From Desulfobacteraceae bacterium (GTDB lineage: Bacteria > Desulfobacterota > Syntrophobacteria > BM002): DNA of 9,893 nt. The stretch is taken from NCBI GenBank assembly GCA_002899795.1, contig PPDG01000121.1, forward strand, positions 1-9,893, given 5' to 3'. The notes beneath the pieces are model-generated. The model saw nothing but the letters and a program-made list of their open reading frames with translations, was not told the DNA's origin and did not search any database. This document shows positions 1 through 7,319 of the stretch, in pieces; position 1 is the stretch's first letter; each line of letters starts with the position of its first letter. A program made the position numbers and the translations under genes.

Positions 1-100
1 AAGCGGAGACCCCGGCAAAGCCGGCAAAAAATGCCAAGGTAGTCCAGGTAAGAGCCGCACCGCGGCTTGATTGAGCATAGCAGACAGCTTCATCACTCAT
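1..100 (-). CDS. N-terminal fragment of a probable MFS nitrate/nitrite transporter (NarK-like)
   Basis: The reverse strand carries AAGGAGG (116-110), 9 nt before an ATG at 100-98, and an open frame of 33 codons to the window edge. The peptide starts MSDEAVCYAQSSRG and then turns hydrophobic (ALTWTTLAFFAGFAGVSA), which looks like the first membrane helix of a major facilitator family protein. NarK-type nitrate/nitrite carriers commonly have an ALxxATLAFF-like first helix, and narK genes are commonly placed beside narGHJI. It is on the same strand as narI, 175 bp downstream, so it may be the last gene of the operon. The identity as a nitrate carrier is inferred from position plus this short helix; another membrane protein cannot be excluded. 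The gene is cut by the window, not visibly broken. Confidence 0.55.
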   Translation of the reverse strand, partial: MSDEAVCYAQSSRGAALTWTTLAFFAGFAGVSA

Positions 101-123
101 AACACCTCACCTCCTTGCCAATA

Positions 124-264
124 AGGTTTCAGGTTTCAGTGTTCTCCGCTGCCGCTTCGCTTCAGACGGGATTTCCGCTTCGCTCCAACACGTTTCAGTT
201 TTTTTGTTTTTCTTCCCTGACACCTGAAACCTGACACCTGATAACTAAATGGCACCTGACACCT
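124..264. repeat. Short interspersed and inverted repeats between narI and the downstream transporter gene
   Basis: The decamer CCTGACACCT occurs three times (216-225, 230-239, 255-264). CCGCTTCGCT occurs twice (152-161 and 175-184). AGGTTTCAGG (124-133) is the exact reverse complement of CCTGAAACCT (223-232), so the segment could fold into a long hairpin with an arm spacing of about 90 bp. The stretch 197-213 on the plus strand is T-rich. No reading frame with coding character is seen. It may be a degenerate intergenic repeat family; a role in transcript end formation is possible but not shown. Confidence 0.55.
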
Positions 265-275
265 TTAATCCTGCT

Positions 276-959
276 TTACAAGCTTACTTCTCTCCTTCGA
301 AATACGATTAATCTGCGGAAAAGATAGGTCAGCGGCACACTCCATATATGCACCAGCCGACTGAATGGAGAAAACCCGAGTAAGGTCAGCACAGCGAGAA
401 TGTGAATCTTGAACCTCAACGGCACCTTGAGCATCAGGCTCGCATCTGGAGTTAGGGTCAAGATTCCACGAAGCCATGGGGCAATAGTGTTAAGAATGTC
501 GAAGTGATCGAACAACCCGCTAACAACATTGGCAAATCCCGTGGCGACAACAAAGAACAACAAGCCCAGGGTGACAAAATCGTTCAGGGTTGTGGTGGCG
601 AGAATTCGGTCTTTGCTGATTCGTCGATAGATTAAAAGAGCGAGGCCCAAAAGAGCCGCAGCCCCAACAACAAACCCGCTATAGGTAGCAAACAGGGTAT
701 GAGCCTGACTATTGATACCCAGCGCATCCCAGTACCTCTGGGGAATCAGAAGTCCGGCTCCGTGCCCCAGGAGGGCAAAAATAATTCCCCAGTGGAAAAT
801 GGTGATCCCTATCTTCAAGCCTTCTTTGTCAAGAAGTTCACTTGACTTTGAGTTCCAATCGTAAGGATTCGTCAGGTAGCGATACAGGTGGCCAACCACA
901 AAGGTGGTAAGAGCCAGATACGGAAAAACCACAAATGCCAGAGTATTTAGCACGCTCAT
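276..959 (-). CDS. narI: Respiratory nitrate reductase gamma subunit (cytochrome b), NarI
   Basis: NarI is the membrane anchor of nitrate reductase A: it oxidises quinol and passes electrons through two b hemes to NarH. The 227-residue product has about five hydrophobic helices (near residues 3-25, 50-72, 89-111, 127-149 and 180-198). The four heme-ligand histidines are seen as H56 and H66 in helix 2 (FHWGI...GHGAG) and H186 and H204 near the C terminus; E. coli NarI uses H56, H66, H187 and H205. The end, RLVHIWSVPLTYLFRR, is the usual NarI signature. The ATG at 959 is chosen over an upstream in-frame start at 1088, because it gives the family N terminus, is 4 nt after the narJ stop, and has GGAG 9 nt before it. 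The tight spacing implies co-translation with narJ. The gene appears intact. Confidence 0.96.
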   Translation of the reverse strand: MSVLNTLAFVVFPYLALTTFVVGHLYRYLTNPYDWNSKSSELLDKEGLKIGITIFHWGIIFALLGHGAGLLIPQRYWDALGINSQAHTLFATYSGFVVGAAALLGLALLIYRRISKDRILATTTLNDFVTLGLLFFVVATGFANVVSGLFDHFDILNTIAPWLRGILTLTPDASLMLKVPLRFKIHILAVLTLLGFSPFSRLVHIWSVPLTYLFRRLIVFRRREVSL

Positions 960-963
960 ATTA

Positions 964-1494
964 TCAAACTCCGTTTGCTTGTAGTTCCCTGAAAATATCA
1001 ACGACAATTTCGAAGATACCACCGTGAGGGCTACCGGCCTCTTGAAGGCGGGACCCAATGACTTCAACCTGATCCGAGTATTGTCCAAGAAACGATACCT
1101 GCTTTTCCTGGCGATTTATGGACAGAAACTCGAGGATCAGCGGAAGATAATCCGGCAGTTCTCCGGTAGCGCATTCATAGCCAGTAGTATCGTACAGTTG
1201 GTGGAAATCAACCAGAGCGCTTCCCCGCTCTCTAGCGTCACCCCAGCGGTGGTATGTGAGGTTAAGACATGTCTCGGGGTTCAGGTCAAAAGTTGAGGTG
1301 TATTCCTCCTGTAGACGGATCAGCGAGTTATTGCCCAGGTAGTCTAAGAAACTTACACACCTCTCCCGTTGCTCCACTTGAGGAATTTGTGCCACCGCTT
1401 CCTTCAACTCCTCAAGTGACAGTATAAATTCATCATCCGGATATTGAAGTAGTATCGATAGCAATTTCCGGAGATAACGCTTTTCATTTGTCAT
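964..1494 (-). CDS. narJ: Nitrate reductase molybdenum cofactor assembly chaperone, NarJ
   Basis: NarJ is a cytoplasmic, TorD-family redox-enzyme chaperone that binds apo-NarG, promotes cofactor insertion and delays membrane docking until the enzyme is mature. It is not part of the final enzyme. The 176-residue product shows the family's landmarks: an N-terminal RKLLSILLQYPD helix, the central NLTYHRWGDARERGSAL segment (residues 78-93) and ELPDYLPLILEFL (112-124). The length is at the short end for NarJ, but both conserved cores are present. The start at ATG 1494 has only a weak purine-rich region (GAGTGAG) before it. It is separated from narH by 351 bp of repeats, unusual for this operon, yet is almost joined to narI (4 nt). 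It ends in TGA, which shows that TGA works as a stop here. Confidence 0.94.
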   Translation of the reverse strand: MTNEKRYLRKLLSILLQYPDDEFILSLEELKEAVAQIPQVEQRERCVSFLDYLGNNSLIRLQEEYTSTFDLNPETCLNLTYHRWGDARERGSALVDFHQLYDTTGYECATGELPDYLPLILEFLSINRQEKQVSFLGQYSDQVEVIGSRLQEAGSPHGGIFEIVVDIFRELQANGV

Positions 1495-1641
1495 TTGTCT
1501 AGCTCACTCTATTCAATGTTGAAGAAATCTATTGCTCTTCGGGCGGGGATTAACCCCATAAGCGCTCAAATAAGGTTTTTCGTGATCAAGCTAGCCCTTA
1601 ACAGTTTGATTAGTAAAGTCAAGGAGAACACTGGGTCTTTC

Positions 1642-1735
1642 AAATCCCCCCTATCCCCCCTTTGTTAAAGGGGAGAACTTAATGAAATCACTTAAAAATC
1701 TTCCCCCTTTCGTAAAGGGGGACCGAGGGGGATTT
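1642..1735. repeat. 94-bp inverted-repeat element, copy A (MITE-like), in the narH/narJ gap
   Basis: The ends are AAATCCCCC (1642-1650) and GGGGGATTT (1727-1735). Each terminal arm of about 32 bp is itself a hairpin (CCCCCTTT-n-AAAGGGG), so the unit is two hairpins in mirror order around an A/T-rich core. A second copy with matching arms and a related core lies at 7532-7637. No transposase is present, so if mobile it would depend on another element. No clear target-site duplication is visible. Confidence 0.8.
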
Positions 1736-1789
1736 CGTCGAGCCAAGCGCTTGCTACACGGCATTGAGTTACGGAAGCTCCTTCCTTTT

Positions 1790-1836
1790 GTCGGATCAAT
1801 CCCGCTACAGCGGGACTAAGGCGGGAACGATCCGAC
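1790..1836. repeat. Nested palindrome just downstream of narH; possible terminator or repeat
   Basis: GTCGGATC (1790-1797) pairs with GATCCGAC (1829-1836), and CCCGC (1801-1805) can pair with GCGGG at either 1810-1814 or 1821-1825, giving alternative inner stems. It starts about 10 bp after the narH stop codon on the minus strand. The sense strand beyond it reads AAAAGG rather than a T run, so it is not a classical intrinsic terminator. It may act as a processing or mRNA-stabilising hairpin, or be a dispersed repeat. Confidence 0.6.
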
Positions 1837-1845
1837 CTACATTAG

Positions 1846-3273
1846 CTATGCGCCATGCGGACCAAAACCCGCAGCACCTTGCTCCTGATAGAGATCAAAT
1901 TCCTTCTCCTTCTTAACCGTGGGAATGACAAAGCGATCCCCATATTTAGCAATCGCAAGTAATCGATACATTCCTTCAGCCATCTCCTCAGTCATACCTG
2001 CCTTCTCCAGCACACCACTATCCGCCTCGCCCTCCAGCCGCTTTGAGCGCATGTAGCTGCGGAGCGCCATGAGCCTCCGAAGCGCAAGACGAATTGGCTC
2101 CTCATCCCCAGCGGTCAGGAGATTGGCCAGATAGGTCAATGGAATCCTCATCGCCTCAGGATTGTGAACAGCTTCCTCCGACTCTTCTAAGAACTGCACC
2201 AGTGGACTCAGGGGAGGCACATACCAGACCATGGGAAGCGTCCTGAACTCCGGGTGGAGAGGGAAGGCCAGCCCCCATTCCGCCGCTAGTTTGTATACTG
2301 GAGAAGCCTGAGCCGCTTCAACGTAGCTTTGCGGCACACCCTGAGAGATTGCTTCAGCCACCACCTCCGGATCATTTGGATCAAGGAACAACTCAGTTTG
2401 GGCGGGATAAAGTTTATGCTCCTCCTTCATGGAAGCAGCGGTGGCAATCTTGTCAGCATCGTAGAGGATGACGCCAACATAACGGATCTTACCAACGCAG
2501 GTCTCAGCGCAGAGGCTGGTCAAACCTGCTTCCACTCTTGGGTAGCAGAACAAACACTTCTCTGATCTCCCGGTTTGCCAGTTGAAGTAGACCTTTTTGT
2601 ATGGACAACCTGAAACACAGTAGCGCCAGCCACGGCACCTCTCCTGATCCACCAGTACGATACCGTCCTCATCTCGCTTGTAGAGAGCACCGGAAGGGCA
2701 GGAGGCCACACAAGCCGGGTTCAGACAGTGTTCACAGAGACGTGGAAGATAAAACATGAAGACCTTTTTGAACTGGAGGTAAATCTGGTAATCCAGGTTT
2801 TTGAAATTCACATCACCAGAGCCGGTGGTGCTCACCCCGGCAAGATCGTCCTCCCAGTTGGGGCCCCACTTCAGCCGGATGGGCTGGCCGGTGATCAGAG
2901 ATTTCGGTCGGGTCGACGGCTGATGCTTCTTCTGAGGAGTGGAAATTAACTTTTCATAGTTGTAGGTCCAGGGTTCGTAATACTCATCAATGGCTGGGAG
3001 ATCAGGGTTGTGAAAGATCTTCAACAGCTTGCTCGGCGGACCGCCGGCACGGAGACGGAGCTTTCACCCCATCTCCCAACCGCCTTTGTAAAGGGCCTGG
3101 TCCTCCCACTTCTTCGGATAGCCAATTCCCGGCTTGGTCTCCACATTGTTAAACCAGATGTACTCAGCGCCTGCTCGGTTGGTCCAGACGTTCTTGCAGG
3201 GAATGCTGCAAGTATGGCAGCCGAGACACTTGTCCAGATTCAAAACCATGGCAATTTGCGCTTTAATCTTCAT
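1846..3273 (-). CDS. narH: Nitrate reductase beta subunit (Fe-S), NarH, interrupted by an in-frame TGA at codon 70
   Basis: NarH carries one [3Fe-4S] and three [4Fe-4S] clusters between NarI heme and NarG. The start at ATG 3273 overlaps narG by 11 bp and has AAGGTGG before it. Codons 1-69 end in ...YKGGWEMG, followed by TGA (3066-3064). The same frame then continues without shift (KLRLRAGGPPSKLLKIF) to TAG at 1846, giving 475 codons including the TGA. Cluster cysteines are C16, C19, C22, C26 before the TGA and, counting through it, C180, C183, C188, C192, C213, C219, C223, C240, C243, C255, C259, with W216 where a fourth cysteine is absent ([3Fe-4S] site). The latter set is uniformly four lower than the E. 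coli numbers. If TGA stops translation, restart at TTG 3024 would lose the first cluster motif and the enzyme should fail. Recoding, a recent nonsense mutation, or a consensus error are all possible. Confidence 0.93.
3030..3049 (-). promoter_or_regulatory. Compact GC-rich hairpin 14 nt after the narH TGA (SECIS-like geometry)
   Basis: On the sense strand T3049-G3042 pairs with C3038-A3030, leaving A3033 bulged, for eight base pairs with the three-base loop GTC (3041-3039). The loop begins 23 nt after the TGA, within the spacing known for bacterial selenocysteine insertion elements, and it contains G-U. It lacks the bulged U of the E. coli fdhF element, and the sequence also encodes the conserved RAGGP region, so chance is a serious alternative. 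Confidence 0.3.
3064..3066 (-). other. In-frame TGA codon within narH
   Basis: Codon 70 of narH is TGA, between WEMG and KLRLRAGG. Family members usually have a short variable turn (Asn/Gly/Lys-rich) here, not an Fe-S ligand. The reading frame is identical on both sides, so one substitution (for example from GGA, CGA or TGG) explains it. No insertion or deletion is needed. Confidence 0.9.
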
Positions 3274-6200
3274 ACCATTCCACCTTTCCAGCCTTTCGGA
3301 CCACGATCACCTCATCTCGTTGGGCACCAGTTGGGCCATAATAGTTGAAACCATAGCTCAGTTGGGCATACCCACCGATCATCTGAGTCGGCTTCACCAA
3401 GATGCGGGTAACACTATTGTGGGTCCCGCCTCGCTTCCCAGAAAGCTTTGAGCCCGGAGTGTTGATCATTCTCTCCTGGGCGTGGTACATAAACGCCTTG
3501 CCTCGGGGGATTCGGTGACTTACCACCGCCTTGGCCATCACCACCCCATTGACATTAAAGCACTCCAGCCACTCATTGTCTTCAACCCCAATGGAAGCTG
3601 CATCCTCGTCATTAATCCAGATCGCCTCACCTCCCCGAAACAGGGTCAGCATTATTAGGGTGTCGGAATAGGTACTGTGAATTGACCATTTCGAATGGGG
3701 TGTGAGGTAGTTCAAAACAATTTCCTTGCCCGCACTGCGATCCAAATCTGTGGAGCCAAGATTTTGCATGTCCAGAGGTGGTCTGAATAACGGCAGACCC
3801 TCACCAAAAGCCAGCATCCACTCGTGGTCCTGGTAGAATTGAGCCCGCCCCGTGAGGGTGCGGAATGGAACTTTCTCCTCTATATTAATGACGAAGGGAG
3901 AGTACATTCGGTCCTCAGACTCGATACCACTCCAGATGGGGCTGGTGATAATCTTGCGCGGTCGTCCATCCAGATCCGCGAAGCTCATCTTCTCTCCCTC
4001 TCTATCCTTACTCAGATGGGCAAGGCTAAGCCCTGTCTTCTTTTCTAAGCCGCCCCATGCTTTCACCGCAGTGCGTCCATTGGTCTCTGGGGCCAGCAAC
4101 AGGATTGCTTCAGCCACTTGCTTGCCAGTTTTTAACTCCGGCATTCCCTGCGTCATTCCGGAACCTGCGACCGTTCCGAGCTTTTCTTTTAGTTCCTCGT
4201 ATTCTTCATCTGACTTCCAGGTAATCCCCTTAGAGCCTATGCCCACATTGGCAACCAAAGGCCCCAGGGCTGTCATCATTTTGTAAGTATTAGGGTAATC
4301 TCTGGTGACCACAGAGAGATTAGGCATGGTCTTACCCGGTATGGGCTCCACTTCTCCTTTTTTCCAATCCCTGACGGTCGGTTGGGCAATTTCACCGGGT
4401 GAATCGTGGAGTAGTGGGGTAGCCACCAAATCCTTCTGTTCACCAAGATGGTTTGCAGCGAGTTCAGAAAACTTCTCAGCAATGGCCTTGAACTGATCCC
4501 AGTTGGTCCTGGTCTCCCAGGGAGGATCAATGGCAGGGTTGAAAGGATGGATAAAGGAATGCAGATCTGTGGTACTGAGATCGTGCATCTCATACCAGGA
4601 GGCTGCCGGCAGAGCCACATCCGAGTACATGGCACTGGTGGACATTCGGAGTTCCAGGGTGACCAGGAGATCCAGCTTGCCTTCGGGAGCCGGATCTCTC
4701 CATTGTATCTCCTCCGGCTTTTTCTCACCCTCTTTGTTGAGAACCGCATTGTCGGTTCCCAAGAGATGTTTGAGGAAATATTCGTGCCCCTTGCCGCTGG
4801 CGCCCAGAAGGTTTGCCCGCCAAAGAAAAAGAATTCGAGGCCAATTTTCTGGACTGTCCGGATCCTCGAGGGCGAACTTAACTTCACCCTTCTTTAATTT
4901 GTCCACCGCATAGGAGATGATCTCCTCATCAGAATTAGCTCCACTCTCCATTGCTTCCTTGCAGAGATCCAACGGGTTTCGATTGAACTGTGGATAGGAG
5001 GGCAGCCAGCCGAGTCTGGCGGCAATGACATTATAATCAGCCAGGTGTTTGTCCACCACAGTCTCGGCCAAGGGCGAACCGATCTGCTTGGCGTCGAAAG
5101 TCTCGTAACGGAACTGGTCCGTGGCAAAATAATAGAACGAGGTTCCATTTTGTTGTCGGGGAGGCCTCCGCCAATCCAGCCCAAAAGCAATGGCAGCCCA
5201 GGATGCTTGGGGGCGAAGTTTCTCCTGACCAACATAGTGGGCCCAACCTCCGCCGTTCACCCCCTGACAACCGCAGAGGGTGGTGAGGTTCAGGATGGCC
5301 CGATAGGTCATATCATTGTGGTACCAATGATTTGTGCCGGCACCGAGGAAAATCATCGATTTTCCCTTGGTTTTTTCGGCATTTTCGGCAAATTCCCGGG
5401 CCACCCGAATCACATCATCTTTGGGAACTCCGGTTATCCCTTCCTGCCAAGCGGGAGTGTATGGTTTAGGATCGTCATAGTCTTCTGCAACTTCGCCTCC
5501 CTGGCCTCTGTCCACACCAAGATTGGCTGCCATAAGATCAAAGACCGTTGTGACCAGGATTTCCTCGCCGTCCCCAGTGATCTTTTTCACCGGGACTTTG
5601 CCAATTTTTATCTCGGCACCATGAAAATCAAAAAACGGAAATCTAAGGGAAACCCAACCGTCATTTTCATTCGCAAAGCTTAAAAGAGGATCTACCGGTT
5701 CGCCACTCTCTGAATCCAACTGGTGAAGATTCCAGCGTCCCTCCTCATTCCAGCGAAAACCAATACTGCCGTTGGGAACAACGAAGCTCTTGCTTTTGGC
5801 GTCGTAGTAAAGCGTTTTCCAATCAGAGTTATTCTGGTCAACACCTAGATCTGAAGCTCTCAAGAACCGTTCCGAAACGTGTTGGTCTTCTTGGGGTTTG
5901 AGAACCACAGCAAAGGGTAGATCGGTGAAGGCCTTTGCATATGAGGTGAAATACTCAGACTGTCGGTCAAGATAGAACTCTTTGAAAATCACAAAGGTCA
6001 TGGCCATGGCAAGGGCGGAATCGGTGCCCGCCTTGGCCGGAAGCCAGGTGTCAGCGAACTTCACATATTCAGCGTAATCAGGTGCCACCGCCGCAACTTT
6101 GGCGCCCCGGTAACGTGCCTCAGTAAAGAAGTGGGCGTCAGGGGTACGGGTCATGGGCAAATTGCTACCCCAAACGATCATGTAGGTGGACTCGTACCAG

Positions 6201-6946
6201 TCCGCGCTCTCTGGAACATCGGTTTGTTCGCCCCAGATTTGAGGCGAGGCAGGAGGCAGGTCACAGTACCAATCGTAGAAACTAATAAGGGGAGCGCCGA
6301 TAAGCGAGAGAAACCGAGCGCCGGAGGCATAACAGACCATTGACATGGCTGGGATGGGGGTAAAACCGAAAACCCTTTCAGGTCCATATTTCTTGATTGT
6401 GTGAACGGTTGAAGCGGCGATGAGCGTGGCTGCCTCGTCCCAGGTAACTCGGACGAGCCCACCTTTGCCCCGCGCCTGTTGGTATTTTTTCCTTTTCTCC
6501 TCGTCCTCAACAACGCTCTGCCAGGCGAGTACAGGGTCCGGTTGGGACGTAAGGGACTCCCGCCACATCTCCAATAAAACGGAGCGAATATAAGGATACT
6601 TCAGCCGAACGGGGCTGTAGGTGTACCAGGAAAAGGTGGCACCTCGGGGGCAACCCCGGGGCTCGTGATCGGGGAGATCGGGTCCGCAACTGGGATAATC
6701 ACCCCTCTGGGTTTCCCAGACGATGATCCCGTCCTTGACGTACACATCCCACGAGCAGGATCCGGTGCAATTGACCCCGTGGGTGGAACGCACTTTTTTG
6801 TCATACTGCCACCTTCTCCGGTAAAAATCCTCCCACTCCCGCTCGCCACAGCGGACCTCGGCCCAACCACCGGCTATGGCTTCCTTTTCACACCCGTCTC
6901 GAGGTCGAAGAAAGCGGAGAGATGACAAGAGGTTTCTCTTGGCCAT
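3263..6946 (-). CDS. narG: Respiratory nitrate reductase alpha subunit (molybdopterin catalytic subunit), NarG
   Basis: NarG reduces nitrate to nitrite at a Mo-bis-MGD site facing the cytoplasm, using electrons from NarH. The 1227-residue product is close to full family length (about 1250) and co-linear with it. The FS0 [4Fe-4S] ligands are H56, C60, C64 (STHGVNCTGSC) and C99 (HEPRGC), with the same spacing as in E. coli. D225 in SFYDWYCDLPP matches the Asp that ligates Mo. Further hallmarks are WGEQTDVPESADWY, NHWYHND, GGGWAHYVGQEKLRPQ, and near the C terminus MYHAQER, GGTHNSVTR and GGYAQLSYGFNYYG. The N terminus lacks a functional-looking Tat signal, as expected for cytoplasmic-side NarG. 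The start at ATG 6946 has GGAGGG 5 nt upstream. It is the first gene of the nar operon and overlaps narH. No interruption is seen. Confidence 0.98.
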   Translation of the reverse strand: MAKRNLLSSLRFLRPRDGCEKEAIAGGWAEVRCGEREWEDFYRRRWQYDKKVRSTHGVNCTGSCSWDVYVKDGIIVWETQRGDYPSCGPDLPDHEPRGCPRGATFSWYTYSPVRLKYPYIRSVLLEMWRESLTSQPDPVLAWQSVVEDEEKRKKYQQARGKGGLVRVTWDEAATLIAASTVHTIKKYGPERVFGFTPIPAMSMVCYASGARFLSLIGAPLISFYDWYCDLPPASPQIWGEQTDVPESADWYESTYMIVWGSNLPMTRTPDAHFFTEARYRGAKVAAVAPDYAEYVKFADTWLPAKAGTDSALAMAMTFVIFKEFYLDRQSEYFTSYAKAFTDLPFAVVLKPQEDQHVSERFLRASDLGVDQNNSDWKTLYYDAKSKSFVVPNGSIGFRWNEEGRWNLHQLDSESGEPVDPLLSFANENDGWVSLRFPFFDFHGAEIKIGKVPVKKITGDGEEILVTTVFDLMAANLGVDRGQGGEVAEDYDDPKPYTPAWQEGITGVPKDDVIRVAREFAENAEKTKGKSMIFLGAGTNHWYHNDMTYRAILNLTTLCGCQGVNGGGWAHYVGQEKLRPQASWAAIAFGLDWRRPPRQQNGTSFYYFATDQFRYETFDAKQIGSPLAETVVDKHLADYNVIAARLGWLPSYPQFNRNPLDLCKEAMESGANSDEEIISYAVDKLKKGEVKFALEDPDSPENWPRILFLWRANLLGASGKGHEYFLKHLLGTDNAVLNKEGEKKPEEIQWRDPAPEGKLDLLVTLELRMSTSAMYSDVALPAASWYEMHDLSTTDLHSFIHPFNPAIDPPWETRTNWDQFKAIAEKFSELAANHLGEQKDLVATPLLHDSPGEIAQPTVRDWKKGEVEPIPGKTMPNLSVVTRDYPNTYKMMTALGPLVANVGIGSKGITWKSDEEYEELKEKLGTVAGSGMTQGMPELKTGKQVAEAILLLAPETNGRTAVKAWGGLEKKTGLSLAHLSKDREGEKMSFADLDGRPRKIITSPIWSGIESEDRMYSPFVINIEEKVPFRTLTGRAQFYQDHEWMLAFGEGLPLFRPPLDMQNLGSTDLDRSAGKEIVLNYLTPHSKWSIHSTYSDTLIMLTLFRGGEAIWINDEDAASIGVEDNEWLECFNVNGVVMAKAVVSHRIPRGKAFMYHAQERMINTPGSKLSGKRGGTHNSVTRILVKPTQMIGGYAQLSYGFNYYGPTGAQRDEVIVVRKAGKVEWYED

Positions 6947-7319
6947 GGGTTCCCTCCATGTTCGATTGTATGGATCAGATGACAGATACTTGCTTTAATC
7001 TGCTCAAACCGTTGACCCTAGAACTCATGCCTATCATATCGATAAGGTTTTGTTTGCTGAAAACCTGTCTTTTTCTTTCAATTCGGGCACAGTGTACTTT
7101 CGGAAAAACTTTTTATTTATTTGGGAATCAAAAGCAAATAAACTATGCGATCTAGCGGTACAGGGCGGATAGAGAAAATAGATTGGCCGAAGCCGGAAAG
7201 TCGTTATTAGGGTGAAGTGAGAGCGTATATTCCTAGATCGCTTCTCAGCAGAATATGAGGCAAAATTTAAGAATTTCCATAGGCATCCTTATACTAATCC
7301 ACCTGAGGTTTCAGAAGAC
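6947..7319. other. Gene-free leader upstream of narG
   Basis: This spacer must contain the start of the nar transcript or a read-through path from hcp and the ferredoxin gene. It is AT-rich near 7100-7140. On the minus strand a TTGAT half-site (7131-7127) is followed at about the class II distance by TACACT (7096-7091), a weak Fnr-like arrangement without a second half-site. An inverted repeat AGGTTTT/AAAACCT (7045-7051 and 7060-7066) and an interrupted stem TGAGAGCG/CGCTTCTCA (7218-7225 and 7239-7247, one bulge) are present. Neither is followed by a T run. No convincing coding frame is seen. Confidence 0.5.

Larger units (their letters stand above)
1495..1845. other. Gene-free spacer between narH and narJ
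   Basis: Besides the inverted-repeat element at 1642-1735 and the nested palindrome at 1790-1836, this spacer holds a small hairpin GGGG-ATTAA-CCCC (1545-1557) in the leader of narJ. A TTGACT hexamer lies on the minus strand (1622-1617), but no good -10 box is seen at the right distance, so a separate narJ promoter is not supported. I see no coding remnant. Most nar operons have narH and narJ touching, so the spacer is probably a secondary insertion. Confidence 0.6.

Noticed and set aside
216..264. CRISPR-like array of CCTGACACCT
   Set aside because: The units are 10 bp with irregular spacing of 4 and 15 bp; there are no spacers of CRISPR length.
960..1088. N-terminal extension of narI to 1088
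   Set aside because: It lies wholly over the 3' end of narJ, has no family similarity, and the ATG at 959 has a proper ribosome site and gives matching heme-histidine numbers.
1846..3024. A separate gene starting at TTG 3024
   Set aside because: It starts inside the conserved NarH sequence and lacks the first cluster motif and any ribosome site; it is the 3' part of narH after the internal TGA.
3025..3070. Frameshift in narH
   Set aside because: Both parts are in one reading frame when written out; only a TGA codon interrupts them.
4276..4887. 203-codon minus-strand open frame
   Set aside because: It is an alternative frame inside narG with no family features; the narG frame across this region is clearly coding.
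5045..5683. 212-codon plus-strand open frame
   Set aside because: It is antisense to highly conserved narG, has no recognisable domain, and looks like a shadow frame.
7218..7247. Intrinsic terminator after the ferredoxin gene
   Set aside because: The stem has a bulge and a 13-base loop, and no T run follows on either strand.
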